From Spirosoma agri (lineage in GTDB: Bacteria; Bacteroidota; Bacteroidia; Cytophagales; Spirosomataceae): a stretch of 64,000 bases of DNA. The DNA lies in the NCBI RefSeq assembly GCF_010747415.1, contig NZ_JAAGNZ010000001.1, forward strand, positions 2,046,001 through 2,110,000, given 5' to 3'. Shown here piece by piece: positions 52,618-61,997 of this stretch. Below the pieces are notes generated by a model. The model ran no database searches and had not been told where the DNA came from. It was given only the letters and a program-made list of their open reading frames with translations. Every line of letters begins with the position of its first letter. Position 1 is the first letter of the stretch. A program made the translations under genes and the position numbers.

Positions 52618-52914
52618 AATAGACTATATCTTATAAGTGGTTGTACTTAATGACTTTTTAATGGTGCTCACCTGATGAAGCACATGAGTAAACTCGCCCA
52701 ACCCATCGCGTTTTAGGTATTATATCTTGGAATAGTGATTTTGCATCTTGTATTATTTTGATAAATGGGACTTTGTCACCTAAGTCTTCATACCGTAAGG
52801 CCCTGTCGACAGCGCTGGTAAATCAATCGGCAAGGTCGGCTGGGCTGTACGGATGGAGTTTTTACCTGTACGTTCATTTCCAGAAATCTTCACTCTTTAA
52901 CGTCAATCAATTCT

Positions 52915-55900
52915 ATGCAAAATCGACAATTCTACTTGAGATTCAGGACGAGTATACTTTGTCTGCTCCTTTTACAGCTGACCTTTGGGTTTACCGCCTT
53001 CACCCGGGCTGCCGACATACCGGTTTCGGGTAAAATCACGGATGAGAAAGGCGAATCCTTACCCGGTGTCAGTATTGTGTTGAAAGGGACAACACGCGGT
53101 ACGACGACTGACGGCAACGGTCAGTACAAACTGTCGGTGCCGAGCGAAAAGTCAGTACTGATCATCAGTTTCGTTGGTTACCTACGGCAGGAAGTTACCG
53201 TTAATAACCGGTCGGTGATTGACATACAGCTACAGAACGACGACAAATCGCTGGAGGAAGTCGTGGTAGTGGGGTATGGGACGCAGAAAAAGGTCAACCT
53301 GACCGGAGCCGTATCAACCGTTGAAGCTAAGGCCATTGAAAACCGGCCCGTCAGCAATCTGGCCAACGCCCTACAGGGGGTTACGCCTGGTTTGAACATC
53401 ACCCGCGCGAGCGGACAGCCCGGTCGTGAGAGTATGGCCATCCAGATTCGGGGGGTTACATCGGCGAATGGCAACGTGAATCCGCTTGTGATTCTTGATG
53501 GCGTGAGTGCGCCGATCACAACGCTGCAAACCCTGAACCCGAACGACGTTGAGAGTATCAGCGTCCTGAAAGATGCGGCTGCTGCGGCTATTTATGGGGC
53601 TCAGGCGGCTGGTGGAGTTATTTTGGTGACGACCAAAAAGGGGAAAGCGGGTAAAGTGGTGTTCGATTACCTGGCGCAGTACGGCACCGATTGGTCGATC
53701 AATACGCCTGGTCGCATGAGTCTGCTGGATGAAGCGAACTTCTCGAACCTAGCCCGGAAAAACTCGGGGAGTAGTGCGGAATACACCGACGAAGACCTGC
53801 AACGCATCCGTGATGGTGTGCCGTACGTGGTCAATCCGGCTGATACGGGCTCGTACCTATATTATAATCAGCAGTCGCTTTCTGACCAGATTTTGAAGAA
53901 AAATACCCTGATGAAAACCCATAACCTGACGGTTCGGGGTGGTACGGAGAAGCTCAATTTCCTACTCTCAGGTGGGTACTATGACAAGCAGGGGCTGTTC
54001 AAAGTTGGTCCCGATAACTACAAGCGGTATAACCTCCGGGTCAATCTGGGGGCGCAGTTGACGAAGCACCTCTCGCTCGATGCCCGGCTTTCCTACACAC
54101 TCGACAAAACCCGAAGTTCGTCGGCCAATGCGAGTGGTGACGGATTGATTTATCAGATCAATCGATTGCGCACGCGGACGCCATTCTTCACACCCGAAGG
54201 TCGCTACAACGGGGCCGGTTCTGCCGCTACCGCTTATGCAGCACTCGAAGCGGGTGGCTATAACAACTACGACCGCAATTTCTTCGATAACGTGTTTACG
54301 CTTCAGGCGGCCAATCTGGTGAAAGGGCTGACCCTGCGGGCCGTGGCCGGTGTTCAGTATCGGTTGGGAAATCGGGCCATTTTCAACCGGACGGTGCCAC
54401 TTTGGGGTAAGTCACGGGTGCTTAGCTACCTGAACCAGCCGAATTCGTACCAGCTGACCAACGAAACGACCAAAAATACGAACCTGCAATTCCTGGCCAA
54501 CTACGACATCAAGGTAGGGGATAAGCACAATTTTGGTTTCTTTGCCGGGTATCAGTGGGAAGATTTTCGCTTCCAGGCCGACTCCTCACGAGCGCTTAGT
54601 CTGGTGAGTAACGACCTGCCAACGCTGAACCTGGGCGACGATAAAACGAAGGTGAACGGCGAAGTGATCCAGACCTACGCGTATCAATCGGTTTTCGGGC
54701 GTTTCAACTACAACTACGCCGACAAGTACCTGTTCGAAGCTACCGTTCGGCAGGATGAAAGCTCCAAACTGGCGCCGGGTCTGCGGACGAAAGTATTCCC
54801 CTCGGCATCGGCAGGTTGGAATATGCACCGGGAGTCCTGGTTTTCGCAGGCGCTGCCCTTCTTCTCGGAGTTCAAGCTACGGGGGTCCTGGGGCCGGTTG
54901 GGTGGTGCGCTCGGGACAAATTTGGGCTACTACGATTACCTGAGCCAGTTGACGAAAGCCGCTACGCTGGTGTTGGGCGATTCGCGCGCGTCCTACATCT
55001 ACCAGGGGTCCATTCCATCGGGAAGCCTTTCGTGGGAAACCATCGAAACGACCGACGGGGGGATCGACATGGCGTTCTTCCAGAATCGGCTGCAATTCAA
55101 CGGTGACTACTACGTGAAGTTCAACCGGAACATGCTAACACCGCAGCAGCTACCCGCTACAATCGGTGTGGGAACGCCCCGGAAAAACAGTGGTGAACTG
55201 AAGTCATGGGGTTGGGAAGCGGAACTGCGCTACCGGGACCGGATCGGTAAGGACTTTACCTACTCGATTGCGGCCAACATCTCCGACAACCAGAACAAGC
55301 TGATCAACTATTCGGGTCGGAACGTTGTCGCGGCTGGTACGAATAACCTGATTGAAGGATTCCCGATCAATACCATTTGGGGGTATCAGTCGTCGGGGTA
55401 TTTCCAGAACGCTGACGAGGTGAAAAACTGGGCCTTTCAGGATAGCCGCACGGGTGCTGGCGATCTGAAGTTTAACGATCTGGACGGGGATAAACGCTTA
55501 TCGGTTGGTCAGGGAACGGTGGCTAATCACGGTGATCTGGTGCTGTTGGGAACCACGCAGCCTCGTTATCTTTTCGGCTTTACGTTTGGTGCGCAGTGGA
55601 AAAACTTCGATATGACGATCTTCCTGCAAGGCGTGGGCAAACGCAATTACCGCCCCAATACCGAATCGATCGCGCCATTGCTGGTGACGTGGAAACAGGC
55701 CCTGGCGATCCACGGCGACTACTGGACGCCCGAAAACCAGAACGCCCTGTACCCAAGGCCGTACGTTGGAGCCACGCATAACTACGTAGCGTCGGACAAA
55801 TGGGTATTGAACGCCAGCTACATGCGTCTGAAAAATATTCAGTTCGGGTATACGTTGCCATCGACCATAACGCAGAAAATCAACGTCTCGCGGGCGCGCT

Positions 55901-56043
55901 TCTTCTTCTCCGGGCAGGATCTGTTCACCATTTCGGGGCTGGGTAAATTCCAGGGCTATTTCGATCCGGAGTCGCGCGATGGCGTTGACAACGACTATCC
56001 GTTTTTTGCCACAGCCTCCGTCGGTCTAAATATCTCATTCTAA
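52915..56043 (+). CDS. SusC/RagA-family TonB-dependent outer-membrane transporter
   Basis: A 1042-residue protein with a signal peptide (about 1-32), an N-terminal carboxypeptidase-D-like domain (I-P-V-S-G-K-I-T-D-E-K-G-E-S-L-P-G-V), the SusC/RagA signature after E-V-V-V-V-G-Y-G-T-Q, a plug domain (N-A-L-Q-G-V-T-P-G) and a large 22-strand-type barrel region. It imports oligosaccharides or peptides across the outer membrane together with SusD, powered by TonB. It is translated in an operon with susD (36-bp gap) and is divergent from the HTCS gene. Confidence 0.96.
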   Translation: MQNRQFYLRFRTSILCLLLLQLTFGFTAFTRAADIPVSGKITDEKGESLPGVSIVLKGTTRGTTTDGNGQYKLSVPSEKSVLIISFVGYLRQEVTVNNRSVIDIQLQNDDKSLEEVVVVGYGTQKKVNLTGAVSTVEAKAIENRPVSNLANALQGVTPGLNITRASGQPGRESMAIQIRGVTSANGNVNPLVILDGVSAPITTLQTLNPNDVESISVLKDAAAAAIYGAQAAGGVILVTTKKGKAGKVVFDYLAQYGTDWSINTPGRMSLLDEANFSNLARKNSGSSAEYTDEDLQRIRDGVPYVVNPADTGSYLYYNQQSLSDQILKKNTLMKTHNLTVRGGTEKLNFLLSGGYYDKQGLFKVGPDNYKRYNLRVNLGAQLTKHLSLDARLSYTLDKTRSSSANASGDGLIYQINRLRTRTPFFTPEGRYNGAGSAATAYAALEAGGYNNYDRNFFDNVFTLQAANLVKGLTLRAVAGVQYRLGNRAIFNRTVPLWGKSRVLSYLNQPNSYQLTNETTKNTNLQFLANYDIKVGDKHNFGFFAGYQWEDFRFQADSSRALSLVSNDLPTLNLGDDKTKVNGEVIQTYAYQSVFGRFNYNYADKYLFEATVRQDESSKLAPGLRTKVFPSASAGWNMHRESWFSQALPFFSEFKLRGSWGRLGGALGTNLGYYDYLSQLTKAATLVLGDSRASYIYQGSIPSGSLSWETIETTDGGIDMAFFQNRLQFNGDYYVKFNRNMLTPQQLPATIGVGTPRKNSGELKSWGWEAELRYRDRIGKDFTYSIAANISDNQNKLINYSGRNVVAAGTNNLIEGFPINTIWGYQSSGYFQNADEVKNWAFQDSRTGAGDLKFNDLDGDKRLSVGQGTVANHGDLVLLGTTQPRYLFGFTFGAQWKNFDMTIFLQGVGKRNYRPNTESIAPLLVTWKQALAIHGDYWTPENQNALYPRPYVGATHNYVASDKWVLNASYMRLKNIQFGYTLPSTITQKINVSRARFFFSGQDLFTISGLGKFQGYFDPESRDGVDNDYPFFATASVGLNISF

Positions 56044-56079
56044 CGCAGCGCGCTCCGTTAGTCAAACTAGAATTTATCA

Positions 56080-57729
56080 ATGAAGTCGATACTAAAACCT
56101 GCAATTCTGGCCCTGGCAATGCTGGCTGGTTTGCCCTCTTGTGAAGTAGAACGGTTGCCCGAGACGTCCGTAAGCGACGAAACCTACTGGCGGACCGAAT
56201 CTGATTTGAAAACAGCCGCTAACTACTTATACACATTCTTACCGGGATTCGGAACGATTGATGGCGTCAATAACTACGGCAACGAAGATGTATGGTCAGA
56301 TGATGCGGTTGGCCTGGCCACGAATAACATTAGTGATGGGTCAAGATTAGCGCCTGCCACAGCGAATGAGTACAACTCACCTTACAGACTTATTCGGGCG
56401 GCCAATAATATAGTCGAAAAGGCACCACGAGCATCGGCGGCTACAGCAGCCAGTATTATTGAACGGTACACCGCCGAAGCTCGGTTCTTCAGGGCATGGG
56501 GCTATTTTTCGCTGGTGCAGCGATATGGCGATGTGCCGTTGATTCTGAAAATTCTCGACGATACATCGACCGAACTACAGGCTCCGGCAGCTCCACGAGC
56601 GCAGGTGATCGATCAGATTTACCAGGATCTGGACTTTGCCGCGCAAAAGTTACCGACGCCAACGGTACTCGGAACCGCCGATTATGGCCGCATCAGCAAT
56701 ACCGCAGCCCTGGCCTTCAAAGCCCGCGTAGCCCTGTTTGAAGGAACCCGCTCGAAATACCACAACTACGGTGAGCCGACCAAGCACCTGAAGCTGGCTG
56801 TCGATGCGGCCAAAGCTGTTATGGATAGCAAACAGCACGACCTGTTCACAGGTAGCTACTTCGACCTGTTTCAGATGGCGGGTGAGGGACGGCAAAACCG
56901 GGAGAACATCATCGTGCGGCAGTACGGCGTGTCGACCGCTGATCGGGTATCGACGCAGAACTTCTTTAGAGGTACGCTGGAAAACGGCAATATGAATCCG
57001 ACCAAGAGCCTGGTCGATTCCTACCTGATGAAAGATGGTCTGCCGATTACGAAGTCACCCCTGTATACGGCACCAACGAAATCGACGGACGTGTTCAAGG
57101 ACCGCGATACCCGCCTGACCGATACGTATTTCAAAGCGGGCGACGCGTGGATCGGGACAAAGCTCGTCTATGACGTAGCACCACTGGTGTTTAACAAGAC
57201 GGGCTTTACATTCCGGAAATATTCGAACCTGGACGACTGGGTTACGTCGGCCTCGCTGATTGACCGCGTGCTGCTCCGATACGCCGAAGTGCTGCTTACC
57301 TACGCCGAGGCCACCTATGAACTGAACGGGACGATCAGCGATGCCGACCTGGACCTGACAGTCAACCGCCTTCGGGCACGGGGGAGCGTCGCTAAACTGT
57401 CGAACGCGTTTGCTACGGCCAATGGCCTGACGGTACGTGACGAAATTCGTCGGGAACGCCGGGTTGAGCTGGCCGAGGAAGGGTTCCGGTACTGGGATCT
57501 AATTCGCTGGAAAACCGCCGAAATTGAACTGCCGAAGCCAGTATTGGGTAACTATTTCTTCAAGGCTGAATACGGAACCTCTACGGCGGTAAATCTTACA
57601 TCGGATAACATTATCCTCGTTCAGGCCGCTAACTTCCGCAAATTCGATCCAGCCAAAGATTACTTGTGGCCGTTGCCGATCAACGAAATTGCCCTGAATC
57701 CAGCGTTAAAACAGAATCCGGGCTGGTAA
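56080..57729 (+). CDS. SusD/RagB-family nutrient-binding outer-membrane lipoprotein
   Basis: A 549-residue lipoprotein with a lipobox L-P-S-C (residues about 18-21). SusD-type features are the T-Y-W-R-T-E-S-D-L-K-T-A-A-N N-terminus, the RWYR-like TPR helices (Y-T-A-E-A-R-F-F-R-A-W-G-Y-F), and the C-terminal R-R-E-R-R-V-E-L-A-E-E-G-F-R-Y-W-D-L-I-R-W motif. It caps the SusC channel and captures the ligand at the cell surface. No glycoside hydrolase gene follows, so the ligand type remains open. Confidence 0.95.
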   Translation: MKSILKPAILALAMLAGLPSCEVERLPETSVSDETYWRTESDLKTAANYLYTFLPGFGTIDGVNNYGNEDVWSDDAVGLATNNISDGSRLAPATANEYNSPYRLIRAANNIVEKAPRASAATAASIIERYTAEARFFRAWGYFSLVQRYGDVPLILKILDDTSTELQAPAAPRAQVIDQIYQDLDFAAQKLPTPTVLGTADYGRISNTAALAFKARVALFEGTRSKYHNYGEPTKHLKLAVDAAKAVMDSKQHDLFTGSYFDLFQMAGEGRQNRENIIVRQYGVSTADRVSTQNFFRGTLENGNMNPTKSLVDSYLMKDGLPITKSPLYTAPTKSTDVFKDRDTRLTDTYFKAGDAWIGTKLVYDVAPLVFNKTGFTFRKYSNLDDWVTSASLIDRVLLRYAEVLLTYAEATYELNGTISDADLDLTVNRLRARGSVAKLSNAFATANGLTVRDEIRRERRVELAEEGFRYWDLIRWKTAEIELPKPVLGNYFFKAEYGTSTAVNLTSDNIILVQAANFRKFDPAKDYLWPLPINEIALNPALKQNPGW

Positions 57730-57734
57730 CGTGT

Positions 57735-57764
57735 TTTCCCTCACGGCAACGGCCGTGAGGGAAA
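57735..57764. terminator. Terminator between susD and the efflux operon
   Basis: TTTCCCTCACGGC (57735-57747) pairs with its exact complement (57752-57764), with a four-base loop. It stands between convergent genes and may terminate both. Confidence 0.85.
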
Positions 57765-57769
57765 TTTGC

Positions 57770-60700
57770 TTATAGCATCGCCACCGGCTCGGCGACCACT
57801 GCCAGTTTTTTCCGGTAAAAGATGCGGTAGATGATTGGGAAAACGAGTAGCGTCAGTACCGTTGCCGTGATGAGTCCGCCAATCACGACGATAGCCAGTG
57901 GTTTCTGTGTCTCCGAACCAATCCCGGTCGAAATCGCAGCTGGGAACAGGCCAATGGCAGCCATCAGCGCGGTCATCACCACCGGGCGAATCCGCGACTG
58001 AACCCCCTCCCGAATGGCCCGGTCGAGTGGTAGTTTGGCCTGTCGATTTTTGTTGAAAACGGAGATCAGAATCACACCATTCTGTACACAGATCCCGAAC
58101 AGGGCAATGAAGCCAACCCCCGCCGAGATGCCGAAGTTCATGCCCGTTGCGTGCAGGGCCAGAATCCCGCCAATCAACGCAAATGGTACATTGATCAGCA
58201 CTAAACCCGCATCTTTTGCATTCCCGAACGTGACGAACAGAATGACAAAAATGGCTGCGATACTGATCGGGACAACCTTACCCAACTGGTCGGTGGCCCG
58301 TACCTGATTTTCGAATTCGCCAACCCACTCAACGGAATAGCCTTTTTCGGGCTGGAGTTTTTCGCGAATCCGTTGTTGCGCTTCGGCAATGGTACTGCCC
58401 AGATCACGACCCCGCACCGAAAACTTGACCCCGATAAACCGCTGGTTGAGGTCGCGGTAGATGAACGCCGGACCCGTTACCTGCCGGATCGTAGCGATTT
58501 CCTTGAGCGGAATCTTGCCCCCACTCATTGTCGGCACCATGAGCCGCATGATATCGTCGTCGCTTTGGCGGTACTCGGGCTGGAACCGCACCCGAATATC
58601 GAATTTGCGTTCCCCTTCGTACAGAATCGACGCTGTTTTACCCCCGATTGCCATTTCGATAACGGCCTGCGCATCGGCTGTCGAAACGCCGTAGAGCGCC
58701 ATCTTGTGGTCATGAAACAGAATGCTCATCTCCGGCTGACCCACGTTGCGGATAATGCCCAGATCTTTGATGCCGTCCACATCTTTGACCGCATCCATGG
58801 CCTGGTTGGCGTACTTTTCCAGTTCGTACACATCCGATCCGAAAATTTTGATCCCGTTACTGGCCTTATAACCGGCCACGGCTTCGGCTACGTTGTCGAT
58901 GATGGGCTGGGAGTAATTGTAAAGAACCCCGGCGTAGTTACGCAGCTTAACGTCCATTTCGTCGGTCAGCTGTTCGCCCGTGAGCTTGTGACCATTATGC
59001 CGCTCGGGCCACTCTTCCTTCGGCCGTAAATCCACCTGGAACTGACAGAAATAGAAGCCGTTGGGATCGGTGCCATCGTTGGAGCGACCCACCTGCGAGA
59101 GTACCTGTTTGACTTCGGGGAAGCTGTTCAGATCCTGCCGGATGGTTTTGGACATGGCAACGCTCTCGGGTAGTGACATGCTCATGGGTAGTTCAGCCGT
59201 GACCCAGAGGGCTCCTTCGTTCAATTGCGGCAGAAACTCGGTGCCCAGCAGGGTCGAGGAGAAAAATGTAGCAACCATAAAGCAGATCGACCCGATCAAA
59301 CTCAACCGCCGATGCCGGAAACACCAGCCAAAGCCGCCCATGACGATGCGCTCGAAGAAGTTGACGATGGGGTTGTTTTTCTCCCGCACGTTTTTCTTCA
59401 GCAAAATCGAACACAGTACCGGCACCAGCGTCAGCGTAAAGAGAAGGGCACCCAGGAGCGCAAAGCCGAGTGTCCAGGCGAGGGGCGAAAACATTTTACC
59501 TTCCACTTTCTGGAACGAGAAAATGGGTAGTAAGGCGGTAATTATGATGAGCTTCGAGAAGAAAACGGCTTTCCCCAATTCGCCACCCGTCTTGCGAATC
59601 AGCCCTAGTTTCGCCATTTTGTTGTAGCGCGTCATCCCGACGCGGTGGGCCATGTGATCCAGTGAGACGAAAATCCCCTCAACCATGACCACCGCGCCGT
59701 CGATAATGATACCGAAATCGATGGCCCCCATCGACAGTAGATTCGCCGACATACCCCGCAGGCGCAGGCAGATGAAGGCGAACAGCAATGCCAGCGGAAT
59801 AATGATGGATACGATCAGCGTGGTGCGCCAGTCGGCCATGAACAGAAAGACAATGACCGTGACCAGCACAATCCCTTCGGTCAGGTTGTGCAATACCGTT
59901 TGCGTACAGAATTCGATCAGGTTGTCGCGGTCGTAGAAGGTGACCATCTTCACGTCCGAGGGTAAAATACGGGTGTTGAGTTCCTCGATTTTGGTTTTCA
60001 CGCGTCCCAATACGTCGCTGGGATTTTCGCCCTTGCGCATCACCACAATGCCTTCAACCACGTCATCACTGGCATCCAGACCTACCTGACCGACGCGCGG
60101 CAGATTCGATTCGGCCACGTCGGCTACGTTCTTGACGAGTACGGGGTTGCCGCCCATCTCCTCAATGATGATGTTTTCAATGTCCTGAGCAGAGGTCAGC
60201 AGGCCGACACCACGCACCACGTAAGCCTGCCCATTTCGCTCGATCACATCGCCCCCAACGTTGATGTTGCTGCGCGTAACGGCCTGGTACACTTCGAGCG
60301 GAGTGATGTCGTACTTGGTCAGTTGCGTTGGATTGACCCGTAGCTCATACATTTTTTCGCGACCGCCAAACGCGACGACATCGGCTACCCCCGGCACGCT
60401 GCGCAGTTGCCGGTCAATGACCCAGTTCTGAAGCGTTAACAGCTCCCGGCTGTCGCGGTCTTTGCTTTCCAGCGTATAGCGAAAAATTTCGCCGGTTGGG
60501 CCATAAGGCGGCTGTACTTCGGGTTCGACGCCATCGGGCAGGGATACGTTGCGCAGGAGATTATTAACCTGCTGACGGGCGAAAAAATCATCGACATCAT
60601 CGTCGAAAATAACTTTCAGCACCGACAGCCCGAACATGGTCGTCGACCGAACGTTGGATTTGCGCTGAACCGAGTTCATCGCCACCTCGATCGGCACGGT

Positions 60701-60904
60701 CACGAATCGTTCGACCTCTTCGGCGGAGCGGCCATTCCACTCGGTTACGACAATGATCTGCGTATTCGTGACATCGGGGAAGGCTTCGAGCGGTGTGCGC
60801 AGGTAGCTGAAAATGCCAGCAATTACCAGGGCCGCTGTCATGAAGAAGATAAAAAATCGGTTTTTGAGCGAAAAACCGACGATCGAATTGATGAGTTTGT
60901 TCAT
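57770..60904 (-). CDS. RND heavy-metal efflux pump (CusA/CzcA family)
   Basis: A 1044-residue inner-membrane RND transporter with 12 helices and two large periplasmic loops. The N-terminal helix N-S-I-V-G-F-S-L-K-N-R-F-F-I-F and the proton-relay region D-F-G-I-I-I-D-G-A-V-V-M-V-E near residue 400 identify the heavy-metal (HME-RND) group. It would export Cu+/Ag+ or divalent ions (Co, Zn, Cd) through the tripartite complex; the ion cannot be told from the sequence alone. It is the third gene of the operon, after TolC and the adaptor (3-bp gap). Confidence 0.95.
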   Translation of the reverse strand: MNKLINSIVGFSLKNRFFIFFMTAALVIAGIFSYLRTPLEAFPDVTNTQIIVVTEWNGRSAEEVERFVTVPIEVAMNSVQRKSNVRSTTMFGLSVLKVIFDDDVDDFFARQQVNNLLRNVSLPDGVEPEVQPPYGPTGEIFRYTLESKDRDSRELLTLQNWVIDRQLRSVPGVADVVAFGGREKMYELRVNPTQLTKYDITPLEVYQAVTRSNINVGGDVIERNGQAYVVRGVGLLTSAQDIENIIIEEMGGNPVLVKNVADVAESNLPRVGQVGLDASDDVVEGIVVMRKGENPSDVLGRVKTKIEELNTRILPSDVKMVTFYDRDNLIEFCTQTVLHNLTEGIVLVTVIVFLFMADWRTTLIVSIIIPLALLFAFICLRLRGMSANLLSMGAIDFGIIIDGAVVMVEGIFVSLDHMAHRVGMTRYNKMAKLGLIRKTGGELGKAVFFSKLIIITALLPIFSFQKVEGKMFSPLAWTLGFALLGALLFTLTLVPVLCSILLKKNVREKNNPIVNFFERIVMGGFGWCFRHRRLSLIGSICFMVATFFSSTLLGTEFLPQLNEGALWVTAELPMSMSLPESVAMSKTIRQDLNSFPEVKQVLSQVGRSNDGTDPNGFYFCQFQVDLRPKEEWPERHNGHKLTGEQLTDEMDVKLRNYAGVLYNYSQPIIDNVAEAVAGYKASNGIKIFGSDVYELEKYANQAMDAVKDVDGIKDLGIIRNVGQPEMSILFHDHKMALYGVSTADAQAVIEMAIGGKTASILYEGERKFDIRVRFQPEYRQSDDDIMRLMVPTMSGGKIPLKEIATIRQVTGPAFIYRDLNQRFIGVKFSVRGRDLGSTIAEAQQRIREKLQPEKGYSVEWVGEFENQVRATDQLGKVVPISIAAIFVILFVTFGNAKDAGLVLINVPFALIGGILALHATGMNFGISAGVGFIALFGICVQNGVILISVFNKNRQAKLPLDRAIREGVQSRIRPVVMTALMAAIGLFPAAISTGIGSETQKPLAIVVIGGLITATVLTLLVFPIIYRIFYRKKLAVVAEPVAML

Positions 60905-60907
60905 GAA

Positions 60908-61996
60908 TTAATCATTCAGCGCATTGTAGACCAGCAATTGATCTTTGGAAATGACTTTTTCGCCTGGTTTCACACCCTGGCTGATGTAGGCGACACTCCC
61001 CAACGATTTGAGGACATTGACCTCGCGGGTTTCAATGTCGGCGCGACCCCGATAGACAAGGACGTAGCGTTTCGAGCGGTCGAAAATGATGGAGCTGGCC
61101 GGCACCGTTGCCAGTTGCCCACCCGCAGCATAGCGGAGCGTAACGGTCGCATGCATTTCCGGTTTGAGCTTCATCGCTTTGTTGCTCAGCCGGATACGAA
61201 CGGTCATCGCTTTGGTGTTTGGGTCGAGCACGGTGTAGATTTTATCGACGTGCCCCTGGAATTGTTCGTTAGGATAGCTAAGCGTCTGAATCGACGCTTC
61301 CATGCCCTGCCTTACCCGGCCGATGTCGCTTTCGTTGACATTGGCCAGCACCCACACTTCGCTGATCTGACCAATGGTGAACAGGTTATCGGCATTGTCG
61401 GAACGGAGCTGCATCTCCCGGTTGACGTTCTTTTCGATCACGTAACCGTCAATGGGTGCTTTTACGGTATAGATCGACGCTTTGCCGATGCCATAAATCC
61501 GCGATACTTCCCGGATGCGGTTCATCTCGGCCTGAGCCTGTTCCACTTCTTTCTGGGCCGTTACAACCTCGCGCTGGGAGTTGAGCTTCGTCTCGAACAA
61601 GTCCTGCGCGACGCGTAAATTCTTCTCGGCCAGCAACAAATCAGATTTCGCCTGAATCGTTTGCCGTTCCAGATCCGCTACTTCACTCGATCGAATCGAC
61701 GCCAGCGTTTGCCCCTTGCGGACATAATCACCCAGCTCGACCTTTACCTCTTCGACATTACCGCCAACGAGCGGAAACACCTTGATCACCCGATTCTCGT
61801 CGGCCACGATCTTGCCCACCAGGGTTAGTTCGTTGCGTACGGGTTGGGTGACAACACTGTCGAGTTTGATCCGGCTCATCATGGTGTCTGACAGCCGAAA
61901 CGCTTTTTCTTCTTCGTGAGCGGGCTTGGGTCCGCACGACATGACGAACAGCAGGCTCACCGCCAGAAGCGGCTTATGGAGTTGATTGGTTTTCAT
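60908..61996 (-). CDS. RND periplasmic adaptor protein (CusB/CzcB family)
   Basis: A 362-residue membrane-fusion protein. The N-terminus carries a lipobox-type signal (V-M-S-C-G) at residues about 18-22, so it is probably a lipoprotein. Then come the barrel-sandwich part with V-G-G-N-V-E-E-V-K-V-E-L-G-D-Y-V-R-K-G, a helical hairpin (about 110-160) and V-K-A-P-I-D-G-Y-V. It bridges the pump and the TolC-like duct. Spacings of one base to TolC and three bases to the pump show tight coupling. Confidence 0.95.
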   Translation of the reverse strand: MKTNQLHKPLLAVSLLFVMSCGPKPAHEEEKAFRLSDTMMSRIKLDSVVTQPVRNELTLVGKIVADENRVIKVFPLVGGNVEEVKVELGDYVRKGQTLASIRSSEVADLERQTIQAKSDLLLAEKNLRVAQDLFETKLNSQREVVTAQKEVEQAQAEMNRIREVSRIYGIGKASIYTVKAPIDGYVIEKNVNREMQLRSDNADNLFTIGQISEVWVLANVNESDIGRVRQGMEASIQTLSYPNEQFQGHVDKIYTVLDPNTKAMTVRIRLSNKAMKLKPEMHATVTLRYAAGGQLATVPASSIIFDRSKRYVLVYRGRADIETREVNVLKSLGSVAYISQGVKPGEKVISKDQLLVYNALND

Positions 61997-61997
61997 T

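Larger units (their letters stand above)
52191..52914. promoter_or_regulatory. Long regulatory region upstream of susC
   Basis: 724 bases with no supported gene. Contains the REP-like doublet (52352-52417) and the 16-bp inverted repeat at 52576-52617. Its length and position fit a control region where the HTCS regulator binds; the actual site is not identified. Confidence 0.5.

Noticed and set aside
58373-59029. 218-codon open frame opposite the RND pump gene
   Set aside because: Antisense shadow of a conserved transporter gene.
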